Shown here piece after piece: positions 8,634 through 17,130 of a DNA stretch of 64,000 bases (position 1 is its first letter; every line of letters starts with the position of its first letter). Location of the stretch: assembly GCA_964618215.1 (NCBI GenBank), contig CAZTZE010000019.1:1-64000 (forward strand), given 5' to 3'. The DNA comes from CG2-30-58-95 sp964618215 (GTDB lineage Bacteria; Chloroflexota; Anaerolineae; Anaerolineales; Villigracilaceae). Both the position numbers and the translations under genes were made by a program. The notes beneath the pieces were generated by a model that worked only from the letters and a program-made list of their open reading frames with translations, was not told the DNA's origin and did no database searches.

Positions 8634-8729
8634 CCACTTTTCTAAATAGAGGCGCAGAGGTAAAATCAATTGCCTCTGCGCTTTTGTTTTCTAGCCAACT
8701 GTCACTTTCGGAATAGGACGCGAAAAAAC

Positions 8730-9911
8730 ATGACTTTACCTGCAACAGCCGACATTGTCATCATCGGCGGCGGGGTGATGGGCACCAGCACGGCCTATCA
8801 CCTTGCCGCTCGCGGCCAAAAGAATATCCTCCTGCTCGAAAAAGAGGAATTCTTCAGCCAGGGCGCCACCGGGCGCTGCGCGGGCGGCGTGCGCTACCAA
8901 TTCTCGACCGAGATCAACGTCCGCCTCTCGCTCGCCAGCCTGCCCATGCTTGAACGCTTCAAAGACGAGATCGGGCAGGAGATTGATTACCGTAAATGCG
9001 GCTATCTCTTTGCCCTCACAAAGCCCGAAGAAGTGGAATATTTCCGCCGCAACGTGGAACTCCAGCAGAAACTCGGCGTGCAAACCGAGTGGTTGAGCGG
9101 CGACGAAGTCCGCAAACGAGTGCCACGGATGCGCTTCGAAGATGCCCTGGCGGGAACCTTCAATCCCAAGGACGGGCTGGTGGACCCGAACAGCGTGGTC
9201 ATGGGTTACGTCGGAGCAGCGCAGCGGATGGGCGTCGAGGCGCTGAATAACGTCGAAGTGACGGGGTTGAAGGCTTCGCCCCCAGGCTCAACCCGAGGGG
9301 TTGAAGGCGGAAAAATTGAAGGCGTGGAAACGAACAAAGGTTTTGTTGCCACGCGAACAGTCGTCAATGCGGCCGGACCCTGGGCGGGTCTGATCGGGAA
9401 AATGGCCGGAGTCCACATCCCGCTCACCCCCCTGCGCCGCCAGATGCTGACCACCACGCCGCTGCCCGAACTGCCCGCAGATTTTCCCTTCGTCATTGAT
9501 TTTGCCCAATCCCTATATTTCCATCGTGAAGGCGAGGGCCTGTTGACAGGGATGTCCAACCCGAACGAGTCGCCCGGCTTCGATCAGAACGTGGACGAAG
9601 CCTTCGAGCTTGTCAACCTCGAGGCGGCGACTGCGCGAATGCCCATGCTCGAAAAGGCCGGCCTGGTCTCGCACTGGGCTGGGCTATACGAAGTCACGCC
9701 CGACGCTCACCCTGTTTACGGAAAAACGCCGGTGGAAGGCTTTTATGTAGTGACCGGTTTTTCAGGGCATGGCTTCATGCACGGTCCGGTCTCCGGAAAA
9801 TTGATCGCCGAATATATCCTTGACGGAAAATTCCAAAGCGTTGATGTTTCCATACTCGACCTAGCGCGGTTCGAGGAAGAGCGGTGGATAAAAGAATACA
9901 ATGTGGTTTGA
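8730..9911 (+). CDS. FAD-dependent amine/sarcosine-oxidase-like oxidoreductase (DAO family)
   Basis: 393 residues from the ATG at 8730. The Rossmann motif IVIIGGGVMGTSTAYHLA opens the protein, with LLEKEEF for the ribose contact and a C-terminal VVTGFSGHGFMHGPVSGKL, all typical of the DAO fold (sarcosine oxidase, dimethylglycine dehydrogenase, proline oxidase relatives). It should oxidise a secondary or N-methylated amine or amino acid. Lying behind the liv transporter, it may act on the imported substrate; this is inference. Around residues 187-199 a hydrophilic stretch (PPGSTRGVEGGK) coded by a small hairpin (TCAACCC / GGGTTGA) may be a repeat insertion. Confidence 0.85.
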   Translation: MTLPATADIVIIGGGVMGTSTAYHLAARGQKNILLLEKEEFFSQGATGRCAGGVRYQFSTEINVRLSLASLPMLERFKDEIGQEIDYRKCGYLFALTKPEEVEYFRRNVELQQKLGVQTEWLSGDEVRKRVPRMRFEDALAGTFNPKDGLVDPNSVVMGYVGAAQRMGVEALNNVEVTGLKASPPGSTRGVEGGKIEGVETNKGFVATRTVVNAAGPWAGLIGKMAGVHIPLTPLRRQMLTTTPLPELPADFPFVIDFAQSLYFHREGEGLLTGMSNPNESPGFDQNVDEAFELVNLEAATARMPMLEKAGLVSHWAGLYEVTPDAHPVYGKTPVEGFYVVTGFSGHGFMHGPVSGKLIAEYILDGKFQSVDVSILDLARFEEERWIKEYNVV

Positions 9912-9946
9912 AAACAATTACGCATTACGTTTCACGTTTTTTGGAA

Positions 9947-10068
9947 TAGACTTTATTTGTAATAGACCGCCCGCTCGTTTTTTGCATCGAATTTTCACGA
10001 ATTTCTCAAAAATAAATCCGTTCAATTCGGGTAATTCGATGCAGAAATTTTATTGCCGTTAAAGTCTA
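9947..10068. repeat. inverted-repeat-bounded intergenic element
   Basis: TAGACTTTA at the left and TAAAGTCTA at the right are perfect 9-bp inverted ends, with more partial pairing inside (TAATA / TATTG). The interior has CGAATT words in both orientations. Outside it, a second imperfect inverted pair built of ACGTTTTT-like words extends to about 9920 and 10100. No target duplication seen. The whole gap between the oxidoreductase and the cinA-like gene is thus repeat DNA. Confidence 0.5.
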
Positions 10069-10116
10069 ATGCAACCGAAAAACGTACTGCGTAAAACGTA
10101 AAACCCTGGGATTGTA

Positions 10117-11274
10117 ATGACTTCCGCTGAAATCATCACCATCGGAACCGAGCTTCTGCTCGGCGAAACCGTTGACACCAACACCCGCTTCATCGCCCGG
10201 ACACTGCGTGGCTTGGGCGTGGACCTGTTCCGCACGAGCAGCATCGGGGATAACGCCGAACGCATCGCCCAGGTCATCCGCGAGTCAATGGAACGCGCCG
10301 AGATCGTCATCACCACCGGCGGCCTCGGCCCGACCGTGGACGATCCGACCCGGCAGGCCGTGGCGCAAGCCGTGGGCGTGGAAGTAGAATATCATCCCGA
10401 ACTCTGGGAGCAAATCGCTGCGCGTGTGGCTCGTTATGGCCGCACCCCGACGGAAAATCAGAAACGACAGGCCTACCTGCCTGCCGGCGCGATAGCAATT
10501 GATAATCCGGTCGGTACCGCGCCGGCCTTCATCGTCGAAACCGGCCGCAATGCCATCCTCAGCCTGCCCGGTGTGCCGCGCGAGATGGAAACGCTGATGG
10601 CTCAAGCAGTGATCCCTTATCTTCAAAAACGCTATGAGCTGCACGAGATCATCAAGATTCGCACCCTGCATACCGGCGGAGCCGGGGAAGCCTGGATTGA
10701 CGAACAAATCGGAGACCTGGAAGCCCGGCTCAACCCCACCATCGGCCTGACCGCCCACTCCGGCATTGTAGACATCCGCATCGCCGCAAAGGCCGGGAGC
10801 GAGGCCGAAGCCGAGCGAATGATCGCCGAAATCGAGGCGGAGATCCGGGAGCGACTGGGGATGGTCATCTACGGAGCGGATGAAGATACACTGGAAGCAA
10901 TCACCCTCCAGGCTGTGGCGGAACGGGGCTGGACTCTAGCCTGTCTCGAGGCCGGATTGGGCGGCGCGCTGATCGAGCGGCTGGCCCGGGTGCAAAATCC
11001 GGCTTTTCTTGGCGGAAGCAGGTTGGAGGTCCAGCCAGAGGCGCTGGGCGAGGCTCTCGAAGAGGTGCGCAATGGCAGGAATTCGTCGCTTGCCGTGGGT
11101 ATCACCTTGTCCATCCTGGGCGAACAACAGAACATTACCATTCACCTGCTCACGCCGCAGGGGAATGAAGAACGTCACCTTACCTATGGCGGGCATCCCG
11201 GAAATGCGCCGCGCTGGGCGACCAACATCGGGCTGAACATCCTCCGCCGGCGCGCACAAGGGATTTCTGACTGA
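10117..11274 (+). CDS. cinA: CinA-like protein with degenerate amidohydrolase domain
   Basis: 385 residues. The N-terminal half is a complete MoaB/Mog-like domain (EIITIGTELLLGETVDTN, then TTGGLGPTVDDPTRQA), the COG1058 part that acts as ADP-ribose or NMN-related pyrophosphatase in some family members. The C-terminal half corresponds to the PncC nicotinamide-nucleotide amidase domain, but it is short and the usual AESCTGG motif reads LEAGLGG near residues 275-282, so the catalytic Ser is missing. Deamidase activity is therefore unlikely. The M14 gene starts 2 bases after the stop, suggesting one transcript. Confidence 0.85.
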   Translation: MTSAEIITIGTELLLGETVDTNTRFIARTLRGLGVDLFRTSSIGDNAERIAQVIRESMERAEIVITTGGLGPTVDDPTRQAVAQAVGVEVEYHPELWEQIAARVARYGRTPTENQKRQAYLPAGAIAIDNPVGTAPAFIVETGRNAILSLPGVPREMETLMAQAVIPYLQKRYELHEIIKIRTLHTGGAGEAWIDEQIGDLEARLNPTIGLTAHSGIVDIRIAAKAGSEAEAERMIAEIEAEIRERLGMVIYGADEDTLEAITLQAVAERGWTLACLEAGLGGALIERLARVQNPAFLGGSRLEVQPEALGEALEEVRNGRNSSLAVGITLSILGEQQNITIHLLTPQGNEERHLTYGGHPGNAPRWATNIGLNILRRRAQGISD

Positions 11275-11276
11275 CC

Positions 11277-12269
11277 ATGTCGCCACCACGCGTGAAAAGC
11301 ACTCCGCCCAATCGCCGTCGTACGGTCCTTGCGCTGGGATTTTGGCTTTTCGTCATCGTTTTCCTTAGCACGGTTGGGGCGGGATGCTCGCTAAAGCAAG
11401 CCAGCCCTCCGGCTGATCCTTCGGCGACCGCCTGGTTCGCGACCGCTACATCAACACCAGCACCGACTGTTACGCCATCACTTACGGCGAAGCCAAGCGT
11501 CACTGCCCTCCCCTCGGCGCTACCGACTGCCACTTCAACTCCAACCGAAACGCCAACCCCAACCCCGCAAAGCCAGGGATTTTTCATCATCGGATTCTCG
11601 GTCGGCGGGCGGCCGCTGGAAGTCTACCAATTCGGCAGCGGGCCGAGCGAACGGTTGATCGTGGCGGGCATCCATGGTGGGAGCGAATGGAATACGATTG
11701 CCTTGGCCGATGAGCTGATCGCCCACCTGCAATCGCACCCAGAGATCATTCCGGGCGACGTAACGCTGTACATCTTGCCCAATCTAAACCCAGACGGCGA
11801 AGCGCGCGGCCACGGCGCAGAGGGACGCACCAACGATCACGGCGTGGACCTGAACCGCAACTGGCCGGCGAACTGGCAATCCGAATGGTCCGAAAAAGGT
11901 TGCTGGACGCTGCGACCAGTATCGGCTGGAAAATTCCCCGTCTCCGAGCCAGAGACCAAATCACTCCAGCTTTTCCTCCAGCATCACAAGATTGACGCCC
12001 TGATCAGTTATCACAGCGCGGTGCTGGGCATCTTCCCCGGCGGGCTGCCGCCAGATAAGGATTCGATCCGTTTGGCAAAGGCCATTGCCGCGATAAGCAC
12101 GTACCCTTATCCGCCCATTGACACTGGCTGCCAGTACACCGGCGCGCTGGTGGATTGGGCTTCACAGCACGGCACTGCCGCACTCGACATCGAATTGACC
12201 AATCATAAGGATACCGATTTTGACATGAACCTGACCATTCTACACATCTTTATGAACTGGAAGAAGTGA
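11277..12269 (+). CDS. M14-family zinc carboxypeptidase lipoprotein
   Basis: 330 residues. An N-terminal membrane segment with a lipobox (VGAGC, Cys near residue 37) is followed by a Ser/Thr/Pro/Ala linker of about 60 residues and then an M14 domain: zinc ligands in HGGSEWNT (HxxE), the NLNPDG and DLNRNW substrate-binding motifs, SYHS with the third zinc ligand, and a late Glu in ALDIELTN. It probably trims peptides or cell-wall peptides outside the cell, attached to the membrane. The signal region starts unusually late, with about 17 charged residues before the hydrophobic core. Confidence 0.85.
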   Translation: MSPPRVKSTPPNRRRTVLALGFWLFVIVFLSTVGAGCSLKQASPPADPSATAWFATATSTPAPTVTPSLTAKPSVTALPSALPTATSTPTETPTPTPQSQGFFIIGFSVGGRPLEVYQFGSGPSERLIVAGIHGGSEWNTIALADELIAHLQSHPEIIPGDVTLYILPNLNPDGEARGHGAEGRTNDHGVDLNRNWPANWQSEWSEKGCWTLRPVSAGKFPVSEPETKSLQLFLQHHKIDALISYHSAVLGIFPGGLPPDKDSIRLAKAIAAISTYPYPPIDTGCQYTGALVDWASQHGTAALDIELTNHKDTDFDMNLTILHIFMNWKK

Positions 12270-12280
12270 ACGCCATGCCA

Positions 12281-12297
12281 TGCTATAATTACCTCGA
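12281..12297 (+). promoter_or_regulatory. extended -10 promoter giving a leaderless transcript
   Basis: TGC-TATAAT (12281-12289) is followed by 7 bases and then the ATG of the MNT antitoxin at 12297, so transcription would start at or next to the A of the ATG. No ribosome site is present. Same arrangement at 57459-57472. Confidence 0.55.
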
Positions 12298-12611
12298 TGG
12301 ATATTACCTACCTGACAAACCGCCTCGTACCTGTGTTGAAACGGTACAACATCCAGAAAGCCCTGCTCTTCGGCTCACTGGCGCGCGGAGACGCCTCACC
12401 GCGCAGCGATTTGGATTTAATTCTCGTACAGAACACAAATCGCCGTTTTCTGGAACGTTACGATGGCATCTTGATGGAGATAAGCAAGGTTGTGCCAGAT
12501 CGAGATGTGGACTTATTGATTTATACGCCAGAAGAACTCGAAAAACTGGCTTCACGCCGCTTTTTCAAGCAAATTTTTAAGGAGGGCAGAATAATCTATG
12601 AGTCAATCTGA
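12297..12611 (+). CDS. MNT-type nucleotidyltransferase, antitoxin of a HEPN/MNT module
   Basis: 104 residues, the minimal nucleotidyltransferase fold: GSLARG at 26-31 and the metal-binding S-D-L-D at 37-40. In characterised HEPN/MNT pairs the MNT protein inactivates the HEPN RNase, in some cases by adding AMP residues to a tyrosine. It overlaps the HEPN gene by 14 bases, the normal order for this module. Apparently translated from a leaderless mRNA. Confidence 0.9.
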   Translation: MDITYLTNRLVPVLKRYNIQKALLFGSLARGDASPRSDLDLILVQNTNRRFLERYDGILMEISKVVPDRDVDLLIYTPEELEKLASRRFFKQIFKEGRIIYESI

Positions 12612-13008
12612 AGATCTTCATGAAGCAGAGCGCTGGCTAAAAACCGCCGAGGAAGACCTGCAAGCCGCCAGGGCATTACAACAGGTTGGCATGTACGCTC
12701 ACGCGTGTTTTCTTTCCCAACAATGTGGAGAAAAAGCTATCAAGGCCGTCTGGCACCTAATTGGGGAAGATCCTTGGGGACATTCGATCCAGCGTTTGGT
12801 TATGCAATTCCCCAAGCCTGAATTATTTACCGAACGTGAGAATTGGTTGCAGCGGGCTGCTTCTCTGGATAAATTCTATATTCCCACCCGTTATCCGAAT
12901 GGACTACCGGACTTGACCCCAGGCCAAAGTTATTTTTCAAAAGATGCAGAACAAGCCATTGAGCAAGCAGTTTTCTTTTTGGAAGTTGCGCGTGAATTCT
13001 TGTCATGA
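12598..13008 (+). CDS. HEPN-domain toxin
   Basis: 136 residues, all helical HEPN fold. YAHACFLSQQCGEKAIKAV is the hallmark second helix, and IPTRYPN near residue 95-101 is the region where the RNase residues and the modifiable Tyr sit in this subgroup. It is likely an RNA-cleaving toxin held in check by the MNT partner upstream. A weak terminator follows at 13040. Confidence 0.88.
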   Translation: MSQSEDLHEAERWLKTAEEDLQAARALQQVGMYAHACFLSQQCGEKAIKAVWHLIGEDPWGHSIQRLVMQFPKPELFTERENWLQRAASLDKFYIPTRYPNGLPDLTPGQSYFSKDAEQAIEQAVFFLEVAREFLS

Positions 13009-13039
13009 TTGTAGATCGCTTCACCAGAGAAAAATCGAG

Positions 13040-13062
13040 GGCGGCAAAGAAGCTGCCTTTTT
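13040..13062 (+). terminator. terminator after the HEPN gene
   Basis: GGCGGC, loop AAAGAA, GCTGCC (one G-T pair), then TTTTT. Confidence 0.6.
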
Positions 13063-13074
13063 ATATAAGTTGAA

Positions 13075-13253
13075 GTAACTGTTCAGCCGGAGTGTCATTC
13101 TGAGACGCTGGTGTTCCCATTCGCTGCGCTCAGGGCATGCTTCCAGCGGCGAAGAATCTCCTCCGACTGGCCTTGAGACCCTTCGGTCGCACAGACTTGT
13201 CCTGAGCGAAGCCGAAGGAACGCTCCCTCAGGGTGACAGGCTTGAGCAGTTAC
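13075..13253. mobile_element. MITE, copy B (179 bp, opposite orientation, carrying two 24-nt insertions)
   Basis: Ends GTAACTGTTCA / TGAGCAGTTAC (one mismatch) and a perfect 8-bp target duplication AAGTTGAA at 13067-13074 and 13254-13261. Relative to copy A it has exactly two extra blocks of 24 nt (near 13116-13139 and 13196-13220), both containing the core CCTGAGCG (CGCTCAGG on the other strand). These are insertions of a shorter repeat into the MITE. Confidence 0.88.
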
Positions 13254-13272
13254 AAGTTGAAAGGGACAATGG

Positions 13273-15243
13273 ATGAAACAGGTTAACCTTCTGCTTACCA
13301 ACGCCCTCGTCCTGACGATGGACGAGGAACTCCACCAATACGAACCCGGCGCGGTGGCTGTGAGGGACGATTCCATCGTTGCTGTCGGTCTTCAAGCTGA
13401 AATCCGCGCCGAATACAGCGCCGCCCAGGTCATTGACTGCGGCGGGAAAGTGCTGATGCCTGGCCTGGTCAATGCGCACACCCACGTCCCGATGACGCTG
13501 CTGCGCGGCCTGGCTGATGACTTGCGCCTGGACGTTTGGCTGATGGGTTACATGATGCCGGTGGAGCGCGAGTTCGTCTCGCCGGATTTCGTCCAATTGG
13601 GGACGCGCCTGGCCTGCGCTGAATTGATCCGCAGCGGCGTGACCTGTTTCGCGGATATGTACTATTTCGAAGAGGATGTCGCCAAAGCCACAGCCGAGGC
13701 GGGTTTACGCGCCGTCTGTTCGCAGACCGTGCTCAAGTTTCCCACACCTGACGCTGCATCGTACGAAGACTCGCTGGCGGCTGCGCGTGACTTTATCCAA
13801 CGTTGGAAGGGACATGCCCTGATCGAGCCGTCCGTCGCGCCACATGCACCTTACACCTGCACACCTGAAATCCTGCGCGCCACGGCTCAGTTGGCGGTCG
13901 AGTTCGACGTTCCCCTCCACACCCATCTCTCCGAGACTGCTTTGGAAGTAGAGAACATGCGCAAAGGGAGCGGCATGCCGGTCATTCCGTATGTCCGGAA
14001 GCAAGGACTATTTGACGCCAAAGTTCTCGCCGCGCACTGCGTCCACGTGGATGAGGGCGAAATACGCACGCTGCTCCACGCCAACGCGGGTGTGGCGCAC
14101 AACCCTTCCTCCAACCTGAAGCTCGCTTCGGGTTTCGCGCCGGTTCAGAAGATGCTTGAGGTGGGCTTGAATGTCGGCATCGGCACGGATGGAGCAGCCT
14201 CCAACAACGACCTGGATATGTTCGAGGAAATCCGTCTGGCCGCTTTTGTGGCCAAGGCCGTCAGCAACGACCCCACCGCCGTGCCTGCCGCGACGGCTTT
14301 GAGCATGGCAACCCGTCTCGGCGCGGCGGCGCTGCATCTCGGCGCCTTGACCGGTTCACTCGAACCCGGCAAGCGCGCCGACCTGATCCTGGTTGACCTT
14401 GCCCCGGTGCATAATGCACCCCGTTTCCGCCGCGATGCGCACAACGCTTATGCCCAAATCGTCTACTCCAGCAAAGCCACCGACGTGACGGATGTGATGG
14501 TCAATGGCAAGTGGCTGATGCGCGACCGGCAGCTATTGACGTTGAACGAAGCCGAATTACTATTAGCTGCCCACGAGTACGCGGGTCACATAGACACCTT
14601 CCTCATCGAACGGGAGCAGTCCGTCCTTTCGAAATTGGTCGCCCTGGGCGGTTCGACGGAGGCTGAATCCTTCGAGGTGCAGGTCAAGGTCAAACTGGCC
14701 GATCCGGCTGCTGTTCAGGAAGCTCTCCGCCGCCCCGAGGTCAAGATCCTCTACCAGAGACATTACCACCAGCATGATAATTATTTCATTTTCAGCGATC
14801 CATCCCAGGGCCGTTTGAGGTACCGGGAAGACGAATCCATCGGCGCGAAGGGAGAGGTGGTCAGCGTACGCGCTCGATTGACGCTGCTCGGCCCGGCGCG
14901 CGAAGGCGATTTCGCCCATGACGTATTACTCTCGCGCAGCCGTTACCTGGCGCCGGCTGCCAACAGTCTGCGTTTCTACCGGGAGTATTTCATACCCGCC
15001 TCGGTCGTGCCAATTGATAAAGTTCGCCTGCGCTGGCTGGTGAATTTTCGGGGTACTGAGTTCTACGTCAATCTTGACCACTTCGAGACACCCAACCTGG
15101 GCGATTATCTCGAAATCAAGAGCCGCACCTGGAGCCGCAAGGATGCCGAACGTAAGGCGCAACTGGCTACTGAACTCATCATACTGTTGGGAGGCTCGCT
15201 GAAGAAGACAGTCACTCAGGATTACATCGAGATTGTCGCTTAA
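13273..15243 (+). CDS. amidohydrolase (MTA/SAH deaminase-like) fused to a CYTH-like domain
   Basis: 656 residues. Residues 1 to about 445 form a metal-dependent amidohydrolase close to the 5-methylthioadenosine/S-adenosylhomocysteine deaminase and chlorohydrolase group: NAHTH (H69, H71), APHAPYTC, HLSE, HCVHVDE and GTDGAASNNDLDM supply the metal and catalytic residues. From about 460 to 656 there is a second domain with CYTH features: FEVQVKVKL in place of ExExK, DNYFIF, RLRYRED, and DHFETPNLGDYLEIKSRT near the end. Two acidic positions are Gln and Lys instead of Glu, so triphosphatase activity is doubtful. I do not know this fusion. Flanked on both sides by MITE copies. Confidence 0.8.
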   Translation: MKQVNLLLTNALVLTMDEELHQYEPGAVAVRDDSIVAVGLQAEIRAEYSAAQVIDCGGKVLMPGLVNAHTHVPMTLLRGLADDLRLDVWLMGYMMPVEREFVSPDFVQLGTRLACAELIRSGVTCFADMYYFEEDVAKATAEAGLRAVCSQTVLKFPTPDAASYEDSLAAARDFIQRWKGHALIEPSVAPHAPYTCTPEILRATAQLAVEFDVPLHTHLSETALEVENMRKGSGMPVIPYVRKQGLFDAKVLAAHCVHVDEGEIRTLLHANAGVAHNPSSNLKLASGFAPVQKMLEVGLNVGIGTDGAASNNDLDMFEEIRLAAFVAKAVSNDPTAVPAATALSMATRLGAAALHLGALTGSLEPGKRADLILVDLAPVHNAPRFRRDAHNAYAQIVYSSKATDVTDVMVNGKWLMRDRQLLTLNEAELLLAAHEYAGHIDTFLIEREQSVLSKLVALGGSTEAESFEVQVKVKLADPAAVQEALRRPEVKILYQRHYHQHDNYFIFSDPSQGRLRYREDESIGAKGEVVSVRARLTLLGPAREGDFAHDVLLSRSRYLAPAANSLRFYREYFIPASVVPIDKVRLRWLVNFRGTEFYVNLDHFETPNLGDYLEIKSRTWSRKDAERKAQLATELIILLGGSLKKTVTQDYIEIVA

Positions 15244-15251
15244 CATAAGTA

Positions 15252-15411
15252 TTACAGCGCAATGTTCCAGAAAAACCCCCCAACGTGTCACCCTGAGGGA
15301 GCGTTTTTTGCGACCGAAGGGTCTCCGCCTAGCAAATGTGAGATTCTTCGCACCCTGGAAAAGCACCAGGGTGCGAAGAATGACATAGGGAACAGCGACC
15401 TTGCGTTGTAA
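15252..15411. mobile_element. MITE-related element, copy C (divergent ends)
   Basis: Shares CACCCTGAGGGAGCG, CGACCGAAGGGTCTC and GAGATTCTTCGC with copies A and B, but its ends are TTACAGCGCAA / TTGCGTTGTAA (one mismatch). The flanks CATAAGTA and TGTTAGTA agree at 5 of 8 positions, a possible decayed target duplication. Probably a subfamily with different termini. Confidence 0.65.
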
Positions 15412-15431
15412 TGTTAGTAAGGAGAGAAAAG

Positions 15432-16733
15432 ATGCACAAAGTATTTACTTTCATTGCAAGATTTATCGCCGCCAACTTCGCCATCCTATTCGTGATCTCA
15501 GCCGTATTGGCTTTGTTGTTCTTCAACATTGAGCGCCAACTATTCAACCCCAACCTTTATAAAAGAGCATTTACCGAACAGCAACTCTACGACCACCTGC
15601 CGGGGATCATCAGCGAGCTTTTGACAACGAGCATGTCCTACAATCCATGTGCCCAGAACCCGCTGTTTTGCGAGGATATTTCAGCCAAGCTACGTGCTTG
15701 CTATACGCAGACACTGGGAGAGGAAAGGTACACCGCGCTGGCGAGCGGCCAGGATCAACCGACCGAGGTAGAGAAGGAGGCCATCCAGCCCTGCCTGGAT
15801 AAATACGGCGCGCCGCCGGAAAACGGCAGCGGGCAATTCAATGAAGACCAGGGCGGCCCGCCGGCTTTCATGAAGAACCTCACCGCCGCGGAATGGGAAG
15901 CCATCATCGAAGCCCTTGCACCGCCCGAATTACTTCAGGCCCTAACCGAAAACGTTCTTGACCAGGTATTTGCCTACCTGAATGGGGAAACGGCGACGGT
16001 CAAAATCTCGCTCTTGAAATTGAAGGAACGCATAACCGGTCAGGCTGGCCAGGATGCCCTCCAGCAACTAATGGCTGCTCAGCCGCCCTGCACGGAAGAA
16101 CAATTGATACAAATGGTCGCCGGCGCTTTCGGCGGAGAAGGCGGCATGCTGTTCTGCAACCCACCGGAGGAGATACTGGCAATCATGCTGCCAGAACTCC
16201 AAAGCCAGCTCGGCAGCCTGGCCAAGCAGATCCCGGACGAGGCAGCCATCATCAAGCCATACACTGGCCCGCTCGGAGCCACGCCTGGCGGCGGACCATT
16301 GAGCGCCGATCCATTTACCACTATCCTCTACGTACGATTGGGGTTGCGCTGGAGTCCGCTCCTACCGTTTGCTTTCCTCTTGCTGGTAACACTTTTTGGC
16401 GTGCGCTCGCTCAAGGGCTGGCTGCGCTGGTGGGGAATCCCGATCTTCTTCGTTGGTGCAATTGCCCTCCTCCCTGGGATCGCAATGCTGCCTGCTTTGA
16501 ACTGGGCCTGGAATAACTTTGTCGTTACCCGCATCCCACCATTCCTCTCAGCAGATGTCGCTAATATCGGCCACAAACTGGCAACTTACATCATCCACAG
16601 CCTGTCAGAACAAATCATTCTCCAGACTGCTCTCCTGCTCGCAGTGGGACTGGCGATGTGGGTTGGTTCATGTTTCATCAAAACCAGGGCTGCGGAGAGC
16701 ACACCAGCTACTCCGCTGTCCCCAACCGCGTAG
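15432..16733 (+). CDS. membrane protein of unknown function
   Basis: 433 residues from the ATG at 15432, which follows AAGGAGAG. One hydrophobic segment near the N-terminus (residues 8-30), a large extracytoplasmic region of about 270 residues rich in Cys, Gln and Pro, then three or four membrane segments from about residue 300 (LGLRWSPLLPFAFLLLVTLF onward). I do not recognise a domain. Six Cys in the loop suggest disulfides outside the cell. It runs in the same direction as the next three genes. Confidence 0.7.
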   Translation: MHKVFTFIARFIAANFAILFVISAVLALLFFNIERQLFNPNLYKRAFTEQQLYDHLPGIISELLTTSMSYNPCAQNPLFCEDISAKLRACYTQTLGEERYTALASGQDQPTEVEKEAIQPCLDKYGAPPENGSGQFNEDQGGPPAFMKNLTAAEWEAIIEALAPPELLQALTENVLDQVFAYLNGETATVKISLLKLKERITGQAGQDALQQLMAAQPPCTEEQLIQMVAGAFGGEGGMLFCNPPEEILAIMLPELQSQLGSLAKQIPDEAAIIKPYTGPLGATPGGGPLSADPFTTILYVRLGLRWSPLLPFAFLLLVTLFGVRSLKGWLRWWGIPIFFVGAIALLPGIAMLPALNWAWNNFVVTRIPPFLSADVANIGHKLATYIIHSLSEQIILQTALLLAVGLAMWVGSCFIKTRAAESTPATPLSPTA

Positions 16734-16740
16734 CATACAC

Positions 16741-16773
16741 GAGTGACCGCCGCCTCGAACGGGCGGCCACTCG
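16741..16773. other. stem-loop between two membrane-protein genes
   Basis: GAGTG-CCGCC pairs with GGCGG-CCACTC around CTCGAAC. No T run follows, so it may stabilise mRNA rather than terminate. Confidence 0.35.
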
Positions 16774-16800
16774 ATTAATCCAGCCAAAGGAGGCTCGCGA

Positions 16801-17130
16801 ATGTCGGACTCCCCTTCTCCTCAACAATCCAACACTTTAGGCAATGCCAGCCTGGTGTTGAGCATTCTTTCCCTGGCCCTCGTTTTTGGCGTCGGCTTGT
16901 GCGCGCTGACAGGCGTCGCGCAGCAATGGATTCGGCTCGTCGGCACGCCGCTGTTTATTTGCGGCGGGAGTAGCGCCTTCCTGGGTTTTCTCGGCGCGAT
17001 ATTGGGCGCAACCGGCCTCTTTGGCAAGAATCGCTCGAGGGCCGCTGCCATGGTCGGGTTGACCCTCGGCCTGGCTGGGATTTGCCTGTTCGCGGCTATC
17101 CTGATCCTGGCGGGCAGGGGCACCCCTTGA
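16801..17130 (+). CDS. small membrane protein, DUF4190-like
   Basis: 109 residues with three hydrophobic segments: residues 14-36, a central segment around 48-72, and 80-105. The pattern (LGNASLVLSILSLAL start, GxxG-rich central segment, small residues) resembles DUF4190-type proteins of Gram-positives and Chloroflexota. AAAGGAGG precedes the ATG. Function unknown. The last bases overlap the start of the next gene. Confidence 0.65.
   Translation: MSDSPSPQQSNTLGNASLVLSILSLALVFGVGLCALTGVAQQWIRLVGTPLFICGGSSAFLGFLGAILGATGLFGKNRSRAAAMVGLTLGLAGICLFAAILILAGRGTP

Noticed and set aside
12304..12555. Overlapping frames within the MNT gene
   Set aside because: The MNT motif frame explains the region; the others carry no motifs.
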